Shown: positions 30,501 to 41,079, numbered from the stretch's first letter. The stretch is 64,000 nt of DNA from Hepsetus odoe (GCA_017165825.1 CM029369.1:98330-162329), one strand, 5' to 3'. The notes: generated by a model not told the origin, from the letters alone. A program made the numbers and translations.

Positions 30501-33391
30501 GACATAATCCTCATTTGGACTGGTTAACCCGATCGGTAGTGGCCTGGGGACCTCATTGTACGCGTTCTTGTTTTATCACTGGTCAGGCCCCTAAAACTCC
30601 ACTCGCTTCTGAGGTGATTCCGGGTCTGAACACAGTTCCCTCAGAATATTGGGACCTCCAAGAGGTCTTTAGTAAACAGAAATCCCAACTCCTTCCTTCT
30701 CACAGGCCCTATGATTGTGCTTTAGACTTGCTTCCGGGCACGACTCCTCCTAGGGGCCGCCTGTTTTCCCTCTCGGGTCCCGAGAAGGCGGCCATGGAGG
30801 ATTACATCCAAGAGGCCCTGGCTCTGGGTTTTATTAGGCCTTCTACATCCCCCGCAGGGGCGGGGTTCTTTTTTGTGGGTAAGAAGGACGGTGGTCTCCG
30901 TCCATGTATTGATTATCGGGGCCTCAATAAGATAACTATCAAGGACAGGTACCCCTTGCCTCTCATGTCAACAGCCTTTGAGGCGCTGCAACAGGCATCC
31001 ATTTTTACCAAACTGGACCTGCGCAGCGCCTACAACCTCATCCGGATCAGGGAGGGACATGAGTGGAAGACTGCCTTCATCACGCCATCAGGGCATTATG
31101 AGTACCTTGTTATGCCTTTTGGGCTTGAATCATTACGCGTTCGTCTATCTGGACGACATCCTCATTTTTAGTCGAACGGAGGCCGAACACAAGGTTCATG
31201 TGCGAAGGATCCTCCAACTGCTCTTAGAGCATCATTTATTCGTAAAACTTGAAAAGTCATTATTCCATGCTCACTCCGTCGCCTTCCTGGGCTTTGTAGT
31301 CTCCCAGGGGCAGCTGAGCATGGACCCAAATAAAATAAAAGCAGTGGCCGAGTGGCCACGCCCCACCTCGGTCCGCCTAGTGCAACAGTTTCTGGGCTTT
31401 GCAAACTTTTTCCGTCGTTTTGTGCGTGACTTTAGCACGATAGCAGCCCCCTTGACTGCCCTTACCCGCAAGACAGTGGCGCGTTTTCACTGGACCCCTG
31501 AGGCCCAGGAGGCTTTCAGTGAACTCAAAAATAGGCTGTCCGTGGCCCCTGTCTTGCAGCATCCTGATCCCGAGCTCCCTTTTATTGTTGAGGTGGATGC
31601 GTCAGAGGTGGGAGTTGGGGCGGTTCTGTCCCAGCGTTTGGCTCCCGATAATAAACTGCACCCGTGTGCTTACTTTTCCCACTGCCTTTCTCCTGTCGAA
31701 CGTAATTATGATGTAGGAGATCGGGAGCTGCTGGCGGTTAAGCTTGTCTTTGAGGAATGGAGGCATTGGCTTGAGGGGGATCAACATCAGGTACTGGTCT
31801 GGACCGACCATAAGAACCTGGCCTATATCAAGCAAGCCAAATGCCTCAAACCCCGTCAGGCTAGGAGGGCTCTGTTCTTTGCCTGGTTTGACTTCCTGCT
31901 GTCGTATTGCCCTGGGTCTAAGAACCTCAAGCCTGATGCTCTCTCTCGCCAATGGGACTCTCCTATCTCCGAGGGTCCCCCTGAACCCATTGTTCCCCAG
32001 CAGAGAATTGCGACTCCTATACACTGGGGGATTGAAACGGAAGTGAGTAATGCCCTGGCCTCAGAGCCTGATCCTGGGGGTGGACCTCCTGGCAAGCTAT
32101 ATGTCCCGTCTGTTGTAAGGGCCAAAGTGATGGACTGGGGACATGCTTCGTGTTTCACTGCTCACCCAGGGGTTACTCGCACCCTAGAATTCCTCAGAAG
32201 GCGATTCTGGTGGCCAAGAATGGACCGAGAGGTTTGAGCTCATATGGCAGCCTGTAGGGTTTGTGCCAGTAATAAGGATCCCAGAGCCATACCTGCTGGT
32301 CTCTTGCATCCACTGCCAATTCCCAAACGCCCATGGTCACATCTCTCTCTGGATTTTATCACAGGCCTTCCCCCTTCTCGTGGTAATACTGTAATCCTAG
32401 TGGTTGTGGATAGGTTCTCAAAAGCAGGCAGGTTCATAGCGCTGCGCAAACTCCCTTCTGCCAAAGAAACGGCAGAGTTGCTACTCCACCATATAGTCCG
32501 CATCCATGGCTTACCTGTGGACATTGTTTCGGACCGGGGTCCTCAGTTCAGTAGCCTGTTTTGGAAGGCCTTTTGTAATGCCTTAGGGGCCACCGCTAGT
32601 CTCTCGTCGGGCTACCATCCCCAGTCTAATGGCCAGACCAAGAGGGTTAACCAGGACTTGGAGCAAACCCTCCATTGCCTAGCTTCCGAACGTCCCTCCT
32701 CTTGGGCTGACCAGCTCATATGGGCTGAATATGCACATAACACCCTCTGGCACTCGTCTTTAGGTATGTCCCCCTTCGAGTGTCAATTCGGTTTTGCCCC
32801 ACCTGTGTTCCCGCAACAGGAAGAGGAAGGGGTGGTTCCCTCTGCAGCTCTTTTGGTGCGACGTTGCCGCCGCTCCTGGCTGAAAGCACGTAGAGCCCTT
32901 CAGCATGCTTCTGCGGCCCAAAAGTGATGCCTTGGGCTGTCTTTTAGACCTGGGCAGATGGTGTGGCTTTCTGCTAAAGACCTGCCTCTCCGTGTTGAGT
33001 CTCAGAAGCTGGCCCCACGGTATGTGGGTCCTTTCAAGGTGCTCCGCAGAATCAACCCGGTTTTGTACCGTTTGCGCCTGCCCAGGTCTATGCGCATCAA
33101 CCTGACTTTTCATGTGTCCCGCCTCAAGCCCGTGCTTGGTAGCGCGCAGGCCCCGGCCCCGGCGCCCCATCTTATTGATGGTGCTCCGGCGTATACAGTC
33201 CGCCAGTTATTGAGGGAACGTCGGGTTCGGGGCCGCTCCCAGTTTCTGGTCGACTGGGAGGGTTATGGCCCTGAGGAGCGTTCGTGGGTCCCTGCTCTTC
33301 ACATTCTGGACCCCGAACTCATCAGGTCCTTTCGGCGGGACCAGGCCGCTGGTTTGGGAACTTCCGGTGCCGTTCCTAGGAGGGGGGGTCC
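30501..33391 (+). mobile_element. Ty3/Gypsy retrotransposon with chromodomain, internal part
   Basis: The order is pro-RT-RNase H-integrase-chromodomain, as in fish Gypsy elements of the chromovirus type. RT starts near 30750 with VGKKDGGLRPCIDYRGLN and LVMPFGL. It then carries a deletion with frame change at about 31124, so that the fingers/palm segment is lost, and continues with FVYLDDILIFS (YLDD at 31146-31157). RNase H has EVDASEVGVGAVLSQ (near 31590). The integrase zinc region has HPGVTRTLEFLRRRFWWPR, then a stop at 32237. The integrase core has VDRFSKAGRF, DIVSDRGPQF and GYHPQSNGQTKR (32244-32927). After another frame change comes the chromodomain with FLVDWEGYGPEERSWVP (near 33240-33300). 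It is inactive because of the deletion and two frame breaks. Confidence 0.93.
33376..33391 (+). other. Polypurine tract of the Gypsy element
   Basis: AGGAGGGGGGGTCC directly precedes the TG of the LTR. This is the expected place for second-strand priming. Confidence 0.75.
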
Positions 33392-33957
33392 TGTAAGAGC
33401 CCTACCCCGACGGGGCGCTAGGGGGATCCAAACTGCTCTTGGGAGACCTACCAATCAGGCACGGTGATCAACGGTGATACGGTTCACCTGTTCTTGGGCT
33501 TATTTAAAGGGAGAGAAAATGATTGGTTGAAAACGAAGTTGCTGGGTCGTTGTTTGACTCAGACGGTAATTTGGTAAAGATCCTTGGGTTTTCTCTCGGG
33601 TCTCCCTGTCTCTCTCGCTTTGTGTTTGCGTCAGTTCAGCACCCTCGAGCTTCGGCTTGTTGTGCTGACTGACGCTGCACCCTCACTTCCGAGTTTCTCA
33701 TTTTTTTCCCTTTTGGCTACAACGTTCAAGCTCAAACGCTTACCTGTTTTGGGCATTTTGTTTTCTACCCGTTTTGAGCATTTTGTTTTCTACCCGTTTT
33801 GAGCATTTTGTTTTCTACCCGTTTTGAGTATTTTGTTTTCTACCCATTTTGAGCATTTTGTTTTCTACCTGTTTTTGGGTGCTGGCAGCTTCAGGCACTG
33901 CATTTGGGTCCAAACCTTGTGTGGCTCCCTGTGTTCAGAGTAGGCCACACCGTTACA
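33392..33957 (+). repeat. 3' LTR of the Gypsy element
   Basis: It starts TGTAAGAGCC after the polypurine tract and ends CCGTTACA, with TG..CA termini over 566 bp. A GCATTTTGTTTTCTACCCGT tandem repeat (about 30 bp, four to five units) lies at 33750-33880. The 5' LTR is not present, so the ends cannot be confirmed by comparison. Confidence 0.75.
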
Positions 33958-34412
33958 TATCCCTCACCTCTCTCCCTAACCCCAAACCTAATTTCACTCT
34001 CCTCCGGGGATTTGCGATACCTTTACTTCTCCTTACCTAACCGGCCCGTGCCTCGAGTCGACCTACTCCGCTGTCTAAACAAAGGCATTTACCATTCAAC
34101 CAATGTACCACTCAAAGAGACATTTTGAGAGAAAAAGAGAAAACAAATCCGAAAAGGGGACAGAAAATGGACAAAAAAAAACAGACATGGAGACAAGAAA
34201 TACACATCACACACTGAGGGGAATATACGTTTATTAATTATCACATTCAAGTCCACCTTAAATCCACCTTAAGCCTTAATTGGGAAAAAGGCCAAAATGG
34301 TGGAATTTAACCTTGGGTAAGGTCACAAAGGGCAAATTTCAAATTTTCAGCAGAAAAGTTCTGGAAGGAGGAGCCACGCCTCCTGCTCCCCCCTCCCTTC
34401 TCCACTCACTCA
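33958..34412. other. Unassigned stretch with degenerate telomere-like and PLE-linked sequence
   Basis: About 90 bp (33960-34050) reads CCTAATTTCACTCTCCTCCG and TTTGCGATACCTTTA and matches a segment at 42820-42895 next to Penelope-like sequence. The rest, up to the (CA)n tract at 34425, I cannot assign. Confidence 0.5.
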
Positions 34413-34424
34413 TTAGGAGCACAC

Positions 34425-34425
34425 A

Positions 34426-34458
<33 letters not shown>

Positions 34459-34496
34459 GCATGCACGCACGCACACACACACACACGCGCACACAG
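34425..34496. repeat. (CA)n tract
   Basis: A CA tract with GCAC interruptions that forms the truncation point of ERV-B. Confidence 0.9.
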
Positions 34497-36159
34497 ACCT
34501 GAGACTTCTATGACTTCTGCTTTTGTGATTGACTGTCCTGGTACAGTTTTAGGCTTAGGCGCTGATAATATTGCAGTTTTTCTCTCTGTATTTACCGTTC
34601 TACCGTCAGGCGTGAGTGTATGTCCTAAATATTTAACACTAGTTTTGCAAAATTGTAGCTTATCTTCATTCACCTTATTACCCGTATCAGTTAGATATTA
34701 GAGCAGAGCTAAAGTATCCATTTTACATATTGACTCTGATTTTGATGCTAATAGAATATCATCAACATAAACTAATATTTAACTGGAACACGGAGGAGTA
34801 AACTTAGCTAAACAACTTTGTATAGCAGCGGAAAATATAGTAGGGCTCTTGCAATACTTTTGTGGTAACCTTGTATACGTATACTTTTTGTGGTCCCAGT
34901 TTGTGGACAATTTTGTCATATGCTGGGTCGGATCCTGGATTACTTTTGAATCTCAACGTAATATGTAACTCTCCTTCTTTCATCATATCTGAGTCCTTTT
35001 TTACATGTTCTCTAGCTTTTTCTAGTAATTGTCCTGTAATATTGCTTTGCCCTTGAGTTGGTAAATCTACAGATAGTAGACCTCACCTTCAGCTTTTACT
35101 GAAAAAATGTCACTATTTTCTTCTTGTCGTCTTGCAATCATTCCTCCTTTACCATCAGGAATGATACATATATCCAATTTAACCATTACATCTCGGCCCA
35201 GTAAATTATATGAACAACAACTGGCCAGTACTCCAGGAGCATGGACGGTTGATCCTGTAGCAGGGTCAGTTATTGCAAGTGGTTAAGAATTTGGTTTCAA
35301 TTAACATTAGCAGATCAAATTTTTTATGTCTTCTGATACTGGCAACCAGTCTACATCATCTCTCATTACTGTCCTACAGGCCCCACTGTCACACAAACAT
35401 GTGTAAGGTTTATTTTCAACTGTTAAGGTAACGTCTGGTCTGTTATATCCTGCATAACATATATCCTCTAAATCTAGTAAAACATCTGGCCCATCTTCTT
35501 CCCTCTGTTCTACTTCCTGTTTTCTATCTAGTCATTCAATTTTCTGTTTAGGACAATTCTTTGCTCAATGTCCCATTTCTCCACAGTTGTAACATGCTTC
35601 ATCTCTCAACTTTGGACCATATCCTCAGCCTCGACCACCTCGTCCTCTAAAACCTCCTCTAAACCTTCCTTTTCCTCTGTTTCTACAACTTCCTTGATTC
35701 CCTTGATAAAACATTTCACAGTCTCCTTGCCAGAAAACATCTATCTTTGATTGTTTTTTATTATGTCTGTAATTTTCTCTGCATATATGGCATAATTCAT
35801 GAACTCATCTAATGTGCATGTGGGAAGCTGGACACAATGTTTTCTGATCCACATGCTAATAGGAGGTCTAAATTCCTCCTGTAATGCGTTTTTTAGTTGT
35901 TGTCTAAATGCACCATTATCATCATCATCTTCTTGTAATCCACTGTTTTCTACAAAGACTTGTTGAAACCTTCCTCTGAATTCTACGACTGTCTCACCTT
36001 CTTTTTGCTTTGTTTGAATTAATAACTCCGTAATTAGCTCTCTTTCTATATACTTCTCTGATTCTATTTAGGAGTCACTCTACTCGCTGTAGTAGTTGTG
36101 GGCTATTATGGGCTAGGGGCCCGGGAGGATTTCCCCCGTCCATTGGGTCCCAGTCCCCT

Positions 36160-36609
36160 CTAACTCTGAACCATTCCGTTGTGAAATATTGTCATGAATA
36201 CTTGTTGAATTTCAGGGCCATTCAGATGGTACGAATTGATCAGGTTCGTCACATCCGAGCAACACCGATTAGGATCCTTTTTTGGAGACGTCACAGTTTC
36301 AGTAGCCTTTCTGACGTCCTCATGAGTCCAGGATCTATATACCAACATGGTTCTTTCTCCCATCTCTGCATGATTAGGATCCCAGGCTGGATTAGCTACT
36401 TTCACCATGGGGCATTCATCTGCAGTATTTGGGTTTATTGCCCTCACTAAACCGCCTGGGCTAAGAAGTCCTCCCATTGTTTTACTCCACTCCCCCACCT
36501 TGCCCTTACGGCCCCTAGTATTTTTAGCCGGGCCATCAGGCATTTTAAAAGCATCTACATTTGGATATAAGTTTGTTTGCACGTTCGGGGGTTTCAGGGA
36601 GGATCCCAT
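36160..36609 (-). CDS. ERV-B gag, N-terminal open part
   Basis: A 149-codon open frame starts MGSSLKPPNV. A glycine at position 2 would allow N-myristoylation, as in many retroviral Gag proteins. A later segment NSYHLNGPEIQQVFMTIFHN resembles the capsid N-terminal part of fish retroviral Gag. It is cut short by a stop near 36160. The long basic linker GRKGKVGEWSKTMGG is like a matrix-capsid joint. No function is expected. Confidence 0.6.
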   Translation of the reverse strand: MGSSLKPPNVQTNLYPNVDAFKMPDGPAKNTRGRKGKVGEWSKTMGGLLSPGGLVRAINPNTADECPMVKVANPAWDPNHAEMGERTMLVYRSWTHEDVRKATETVTSPKKDPNRCCSDVTNLINSYHLNGPEIQQVFMTIFHNGMVQS

Positions 36610-37100
36610 TTGTCTCTCCAGGGCAGGAGGTGCAGCTGCAGCACTTACTTCGACATGATGTCTTTAAACTTGAGTCTCACTGCACATGCCTCTGTTGCTT
36701 TAATTTTACAATTCTTTCTTTTATTATTATATAATTACAAAATGTGACTGTTATTATTAATATAATTTCATTATTTACTTATTTACTTACTCATTGACTT
36801 TTACCATTTCTACCTTCCTGGCACTCCTCCTTCTTCTATAAATCTTTCAAAACCTTAGTACTGAAAGAACCATCTGCTGGAAACCCATGTTTCACAAACC
36901 ATCTACCTAATATCGTCGGGTCAGTCACTTCTCCATATTTCCCATAACAGTCAGTCTTTGCGAATTCCCCTTAATCTCTTTTCCTAGATCCCGTGACTGT
37001 GAGGTCTCCATATTTCAACGCGTTTCCGTTCCTGTCCCAGACAGGAGTATCGCGCTACCTTATTGCAGTCGATCGTCACCGACCGGGAAGGTAAACTTTT

Positions 37101-37105
37101 ATTAC
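37101..37105. other. Target-site duplication, left copy (ATTAC)
   Basis: ATTAC directly before the LTR is repeated directly after the right LTR at 41569-41573. Confidence 0.9.
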
Positions 37106-37584
37106 TGTAACGGTGGCGGGGTACCGGATGGACGCCAGTTCAGAGCCAAGAGTTCAGAACAGAAGTTTATTATGCACAGTGACAAAACAAACAAGAAACA
37201 GGGAACGGGGGACTGCAGTTCTACACCTGAAACCCTAGAACTGGGGAACTGCAGTCTAACCCTAGATACACCGTGATCTATACTAGGTGACCTATACCTA
37301 GTCATAGACACAAGGTTGGCACATACCAAAAACACCCGTTACGCGTAGGTTTGACCTACCTAATGAGCCGCGCTCTGTTCTGACTCATCGGGGCTTAAAT
37401 AGTCAGCCCCAATGATGCACACCTGCCCGCAGGGGCTCAGGTGTGCTCAGTCAGAACAGAGCGCCCTCTAGCGTACCCATAACACCTCCTGTGACATACC
37501 TTGTGTGATAGAGAGCGCCCTCTAGCGTGCCCAAAACACAACACAAGCGCCCTCTAGTGTGCCCAAAACACCCCATGTGTGACA
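37106..37584 (-). repeat. LTR of the IQ-carrying element (3' LTR in element sense)
   Basis: A 479-bp LTR with ends TGTAACGG and TGTGTGACA on the + strand. Read on the - strand it has a TATTTAAG promoter-like box (37400-37393) and further on an AATAAA signal (37171-37166), in the correct U3-R order for minus orientation. Three GCGCCCTCTAG units lie near the U3 start. It differs from the other LTR by about five substitutions and one 10-bp deletion. Confidence 0.92.
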
Positions 37585-37600
37585 GAACCCCCCCCCAAAG
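37585..37600 (-). other. Polypurine tract of the IQ-carrying element
   Basis: On the - strand CTTTGGGGGGGGGTTC ends directly at the 3' LTR. Its resemblance to the tract of the Gypsy element at 33376 fits a Gypsy-type helper. Confidence 0.7.
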
Positions 37601-37744
37601 GCGTGGCTCCCGAAGCGCTAGAACATAGCCGAAACCCAGGGGGGAGGCCAAAACAACAAGACTACATAACAAACAGAAGTCCCTTGTGGGGACACATGGT
37701 CCACAACACAAAAAAAAAAAAACACCTAAAGGACCTCCGACCAG

Positions 37745-39646
37745 TCATGTCAGGCAGCTGGTGGTGGTGGTGAGGGGAATCCCAGCAGTTCCGTCCACCC
37801 TTTTGCCCGGTGCCTGAACTCTAAAGTCCCTGGAGGCTTTGCCTGACTCCACGGAACACCTGGACTTGACAGGACCTGAAAGGGAGCTACACAGAGACGT
37901 TACAGGGTTTACAGAGGAAGTCTTTTTCAATGAGTCTAAACTCTGCTTACAACCCCTGTCATTCGGGTTCCGCGCGTCGCTTCTCCCCGAATCTCTGGTG
38001 CTGACGTTCTTATCCGTCTCCCTGAACTGATTCGTGCTGGTGTCTTTTGCCCTTTTCCTTGTCTGGGTCATACTTCCTGGTCGCTTGGGGCCCGGTGACG
38101 CAGTGTCCCAGCTTCTGGTTTCACGCCGAGGAGTTCTCCTTGGCTTCCTCCAAACGTCACCTTGTTCTGGGTTTGCTGAATTGCGGGGGCGAGCCGATGC
38201 TAGGAGGCCTGAAGGCAGCTGCTCCCTCTCTGCATTCGTTACCCGTTTCTCCGCTGGACTGTTCTCCGGATGCTCTGTTTCGGCTTTTGCCCTCTGGGTT
38301 CCAGCAGGCACTGGTGTCGGAGAAGTGAGTAGAGATTCGATGAGGGCCAATTTACCTTCCATACCTCTGACCTGGTTTTCTAGCTCGGTGAGCTTGCTGG
38401 CCTCATAACGGGCCTCTCTCAGGTCAGCCTGCAGAGTGATGTTGTGGTCCTGCACCCGTCTCAGCTCTGTCCGGCACTGATGCAATTGCCCCTCCATTGT
38501 GGCTATTTTAGCCTCCAGCTTCTCCCGAGTGGTTGGAGTCTCAACTCTCCGTGTTATCTGGCCTACGATCTGGTTTCTCTGTTCCTGCATTCTCCTCAGT
38601 CCCTTTCTTTGGGAAACTATCACAGCGTGTATCTTGAATCGAAGGACCTCTCTGCCCTCTCTGAATTGACTGTTCCTTCCGTGACGCTCACCTTTTACTT
38701 GAGCCAAAGTCTCCTCTTTTTCCTTCCTCCGGTCCATCGAGACCGTGGCGTTCACCTGTGGCATGGAGGCTCTTTCGGTCAGCTGCTGGTAGAGTCCCGG
38801 CAGCAACTCCTCCTGTTCAGCAAACCGAACATTACTGCAGCTGATCTGCTCACCTCCGAGGTGGGACTGGATTGTCCTCGCCTCTCTGTGCCACACGGCC
38901 CGATCCCTCACCGGCTCCTCTCTGACTGACTTCTGCAAGCACATCGCAGCATGTTTACACCTTTGACACCTCTGTCTTTGTAGAAGTCCCGGTCTCCACC
39001 TTCCGAACCTCCTCTGACGACCACCTGTTGCCCAGCGTGGCCTCTTGAAGACAGATCCCCGCTGGTGCACTCTCCCAGCAGCCTGAATGATGACAGCAGC
39101 TTTGTTCATAGCATTAACATTTTTTCGCACTACATAACCTCTAAAAGCTGCCTGGATGCGTATCGCTGACTTTCTCAACACCTGAAATCTTTCATGTTCG
39201 CTTTTGCCCCTGATGTAGGACCTAAAATATCTTTGAATGAAGATGGCTGACCTCCTTATGGCCTGGTACGTTGTTACCTCCCTGTGTCTTCTGAACGCAG
39301 CCTGAATCAGGGAAGCGGCCTGATGGTGCAGGATCACAGCCTTTCTGACCCTCTGACCTCTGAAGCAGGCTTGCAGGAATGTTGCAGCGGAGCGCAATGT
39401 CAGAAACTCCTCTCTCTGTTTTCTGGCTTCATGTGTGGAACGATACCTCAGCTGGATTGCAACAACAGTCTGTTTGAAGTATGAGTATCGTGCCCGAGCA
39501 CAGTGTGCCCTGTAAGCCCTTTGTATAACCGTGGCAGCCTGGTGCTTCAGTTTCAGAGTCTGTCTGGTCTTCCTCCCTCGGAAGGCAGCTTGTAGAACAA
39601 CGACAGCCCCTTTTTTCTCCTTCAAAGACCTCATTTCTTGCCTCAT
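37745..39646 (-). CDS. IQ-repeat and coiled-coil ORF of the LTR element (ASPM-like)
   Basis: A 633-codon open frame. Residues 1-205 hold eight IQ motifs in ASPM-like pairs, for example ATVIQRAYRAHCAR, AIFIQRYFRSYIRGK and AIRIQAAFRGYVVRK, with the ASPM-like spacer KQREEFLTLRSAA. IQ motifs bind calmodulin or its relatives. ASPM uses long IQ arrays at spindle poles. Residues about 350-440 form a predicted coiled coil (LEAKIATMEGQLHQCR, LTELENQVRGMEGKL). The tail is polar, rich in K, R and S. Upstream, the same frame continues through two stop codons with two more IQ motifs (AVTLQAQVRKHINRK and KTVQRYYRAN) and then a coiled coil. In ASPM the IQ array sits largely in one very long exon, so absence of introns alone does not prove an RNA copy. 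Other IQ-array proteins remain possible as the source. Confidence 0.7.
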   Translation of the reverse strand: MRQEMRSLKEKKGAVVVLQAAFRGRKTRQTLKLKHQAATVIQRAYRAHCARARYSYFKQTVVAIQLRYRSTHEARKQREEFLTLRSAATFLQACFRGQRVRKAVILHHQAASLIQAAFRRHREVTTYQAIRRSAIFIQRYFRSYIRGKSEHERFQVLRKSAIRIQAAFRGYVVRKNVNAMNKAAVIIQAAGRVHQRGSVFKRPRWATGGRQRRFGRWRPGLLQRQRCQRCKHAAMCLQKSVREEPVRDRAVWHREARTIQSHLGGEQISCSNVRFAEQEELLPGLYQQLTERASMPQVNATVSMDRRKEKEETLAQVKGERHGRNSQFREGREVLRFKIHAVIVSQRKGLRRMQEQRNQIVGQITRRVETPTTREKLEAKIATMEGQLHQCRTELRRVQDHNITLQADLREARYEASKLTELENQVRGMEGKLALIESLLTSPTPVPAGTQRAKAETEHPENSPAEKRVTNAEREQLPSGLLASARPRNSANPEQGDVWRKPRRTPRRETRSWDTASPGPKRPGSMTQTRKRAKDTSTNQFRETDKNVSTRDSGRSDARNPNDRGCKQSLDSLKKTSSVNPVTSLCSSLSGPVKSRCSVESGKASRDFRVQAPGKRVDGTAGIPLTTTTSCLT

Positions 39647-40320
39647 ACTCTGGTTAGCTCTATAATATCGCTGAACAGTCTTGGCTGCCCATCATAGCCT
39701 CAGGTAGTACTTTCTGTTTATGTGTTTCCTTACCTGCGCCTGAAGGGTTACTGCAGCCTAATGCTCGATTTTCCTCTGTGCCCGAGCTTTCCTCCTCCTC
39801 GGTGCAACAGACTGGTTCGTGGTGCTGGGCTTGGGGGTCGACTCCGTGTTGCCCCTCTCGCTGCTGCAAAGGGCCCTCCTGGTCGACCTCCCCGGTTGCC
39901 GGATGCCGGAAGTGTCTTTTTCTACTTTCTTGCTGCTACTCACTCTGGTTGTGTTCTCAAATTCAGGGTGCCAAGCCTGCTTCTCCTGAAGTTCCCTCTT
40001 TACTGAAGCCCTCTCCTCCTGTAGGGAATGTATTTGAGATTGGTGACTCACCTGCAGCTGGTGTGTCGCGGCCTGAAGAGATGCATTGTCCTCCTCTAAT
40101 TTTTTGCACTAATTCGTTTGCAGGGCGGCCAGATTCAGTCTTTGTGTACGGATTTCTTGCTGTTTGGTGAGAAGCTCCGCCTTCATTTCTTGGAGCTGCT
40201 CGACTACCATGTTTTTGTTTTGTCTCTCTGTGCCCAGAACAGACAGCCAGACCTTCGGAAATTCCTGTAGAACATATTCCAACTCCTGAACTCTTGCAGT
40301 TAATACTCCTGCCTGAAATG
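39647..40320 (-). pseudogene. Upstream coiled-coil part of the IQ-element protein, broken
   Basis: The frame of the IQ ORF extends upstream with stops at about 39750, 39685 and 40105. It encodes heptad-like VEQLQEMKAELLTKQQEI, KKLEEDNASLQAATHQLQ and IHSLQEERASVKRELQEK, then a basic linker APRRRKARAQRKIEH leading into the first IQ motif. A frame change near 40320-40420 separates it from the N-terminal ORF. Three stops plus one frame change in about 1100 codons suggest that the ancestral protein was one chain. Confidence 0.6.
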
Positions 40321-41076
40321 GCTCCTTGAGCCGGGCGACTTCTCTATCAAAACGTCTCTATTAACTGTGCAGAGAGCCTTCCTTTTCGTAGCTTCCTGGT
40401 TTGGCACCGCCTTCGCTGATGGAGCATTGTGATTGGGTGCTGTCATCACGAATGCGGCGCTGTGATTGGTGAATGCAGCGGGTTCCACCGATTTCCAGCA
40501 TTGTGGTTGGTCGGGAGCAGGAAAAGAACGAGGCGCGAGCGAAGCTTCTTCCTCGCAGGCGCGCCTTTTTTTTCTTTGGCTTCGCTGAGTTCTCCCCTTC
40601 CGACCGCGTGGTGCACAGGGCGGGGCCTCCGCGGACGGACCGCTGTGGTTGGCGCACAGCGCTGTCACCGCGGAAAGACCGCTGTGATTGGTGAAGGAGG
40701 CGGGTATCCCGTGTTGCGGTTGGTGGAGAGCGGGGTTCGGTTCAGAAAGGGGCGTAAACGAAGCCTCTTCCGCGAGGGGTCGCCCCGATAACATTGCCTC
40801 TGTCAGGGCCCGAACCGCCCTCTTCACTCGCCAGCACTCCTTCAGCCGTACACTGAACTCCAGCGAGGGGGCGAGCTGGAGTGAGCGATCCAGCATGTCC
40901 AGGCGTCGCGAGATCTCCGTGGCGGTTACTCTTTGCACTTCACCGCTCCGCTCGCATTGCCCCAGCTGCCAAGATGGCAGCGCTGCTCGGAGATCCTCAA
41001 TCAGGACCCCCAGTGCTCGCTCTATCTCCTCCAGACCCTCCTCTCGGCTCCTGGCGTCCCGGTTTAGGCAGCTCAT
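40300..41076 (-). CDS. N-terminal ORF of the IQ-carrying LTR element, unknown family
   Basis: A 258-codon open frame whose ATG (41076) lies only 3 nt inside the 5' LTR. I do not recognise it. The first 95 residues look structured and helical (LEEIERALGVLIEDLRAAL, then ISRRLDMLDRSLQLAPSLEF and a VKRAVRALTEAML stretch). The rest is low-complexity with recurring NHSG/NHSA units encoded by CCAATCACAGC or CCAACCACAGC. Either a Gag-like protein or a captured host N-terminus is possible. The downstream frame change joins it to the coiled coil. Confidence 0.5.
   Translation of the reverse strand: MSCLNRDARSREEGLEEIERALGVLIEDLRAALPSWQLGQCERSGEVQRVTATEISRRLDMLDRSLQLAPSLEFSVRLKECWRVKRAVRALTEAMLSGRPLAEEASFTPLSEPNPALHQPQHGIPASFTNHSGLSAVTALCANHSGPSAEAPPCAPRGRKGRTQRSQRKKRRACEEEASLAPRSFPAPDQPQCWKSVEPAAFTNHSAAFVMTAPNHNAPSAKAVPNQEATKRKALCTVNRDVLIEKSPGSRSHFRQEY
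40430..40725 (-). promoter_or_regulatory. CCAAT-box cluster inside the LTR element
   Basis: Six CCAAT or CCAAC boxes on the - strand lie at + coordinates 40432, 40465, 40506, 40648, 40686 and 40719, so neighbours are 33, 41, 142, 38 and 33 bp apart. The flanks are GC-rich. Three are exact CCAAT and three are CCAAC. Regular spacing near 33 bp is typical of NF-Y-driven G2/M promoters. The same bases are also read as part of the N-terminal ORF, so the pattern may be only a coding repeat. Confidence 0.35.
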
Positions 41077-41079
41077 TTC

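Larger units (their letters stand above)
34413..37100 (-). pseudogene. Endogenous retrovirus remnant, gag-pro-pol (ERV-B)
   Basis: On the - strand, from high to low coordinates, the gag start lies at 36609. It is followed by a CYNCGEMGH zinc knuckle with a final AKNC (about 35600-35553, one stop inside), a protease active site DSGA (35390-35379), RT palm sequence with SPTIFSAAIQSCLAKF, the YVDDILLAS motif (YVDD 34769-34758) and VKYLGHTLTPDGRTVN near 34610. Beyond this a (CA)n tract and unrelated DNA follow, so RNase H, integrase and env are missing. Frame breaks are frequent. The upstream part is split by the LTR element at 37106-41568, and some of 41569-42800 is probably its continuation. 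Confidence 0.8.

Noticed and set aside
37102..37335. ORF of about 77 codons repeated at 41073-41309
   Set aside because: It lies within the LTR and is identical in both LTR copies because of the repeat. No domain and no reason to expect a protein.
37745..39646. A normal host aspm gene
   Set aside because: The ORF is bounded by LTRs with a target duplication, lacks the calponin-homology and other ASPM parts, and is fused to unrelated coiled coils.
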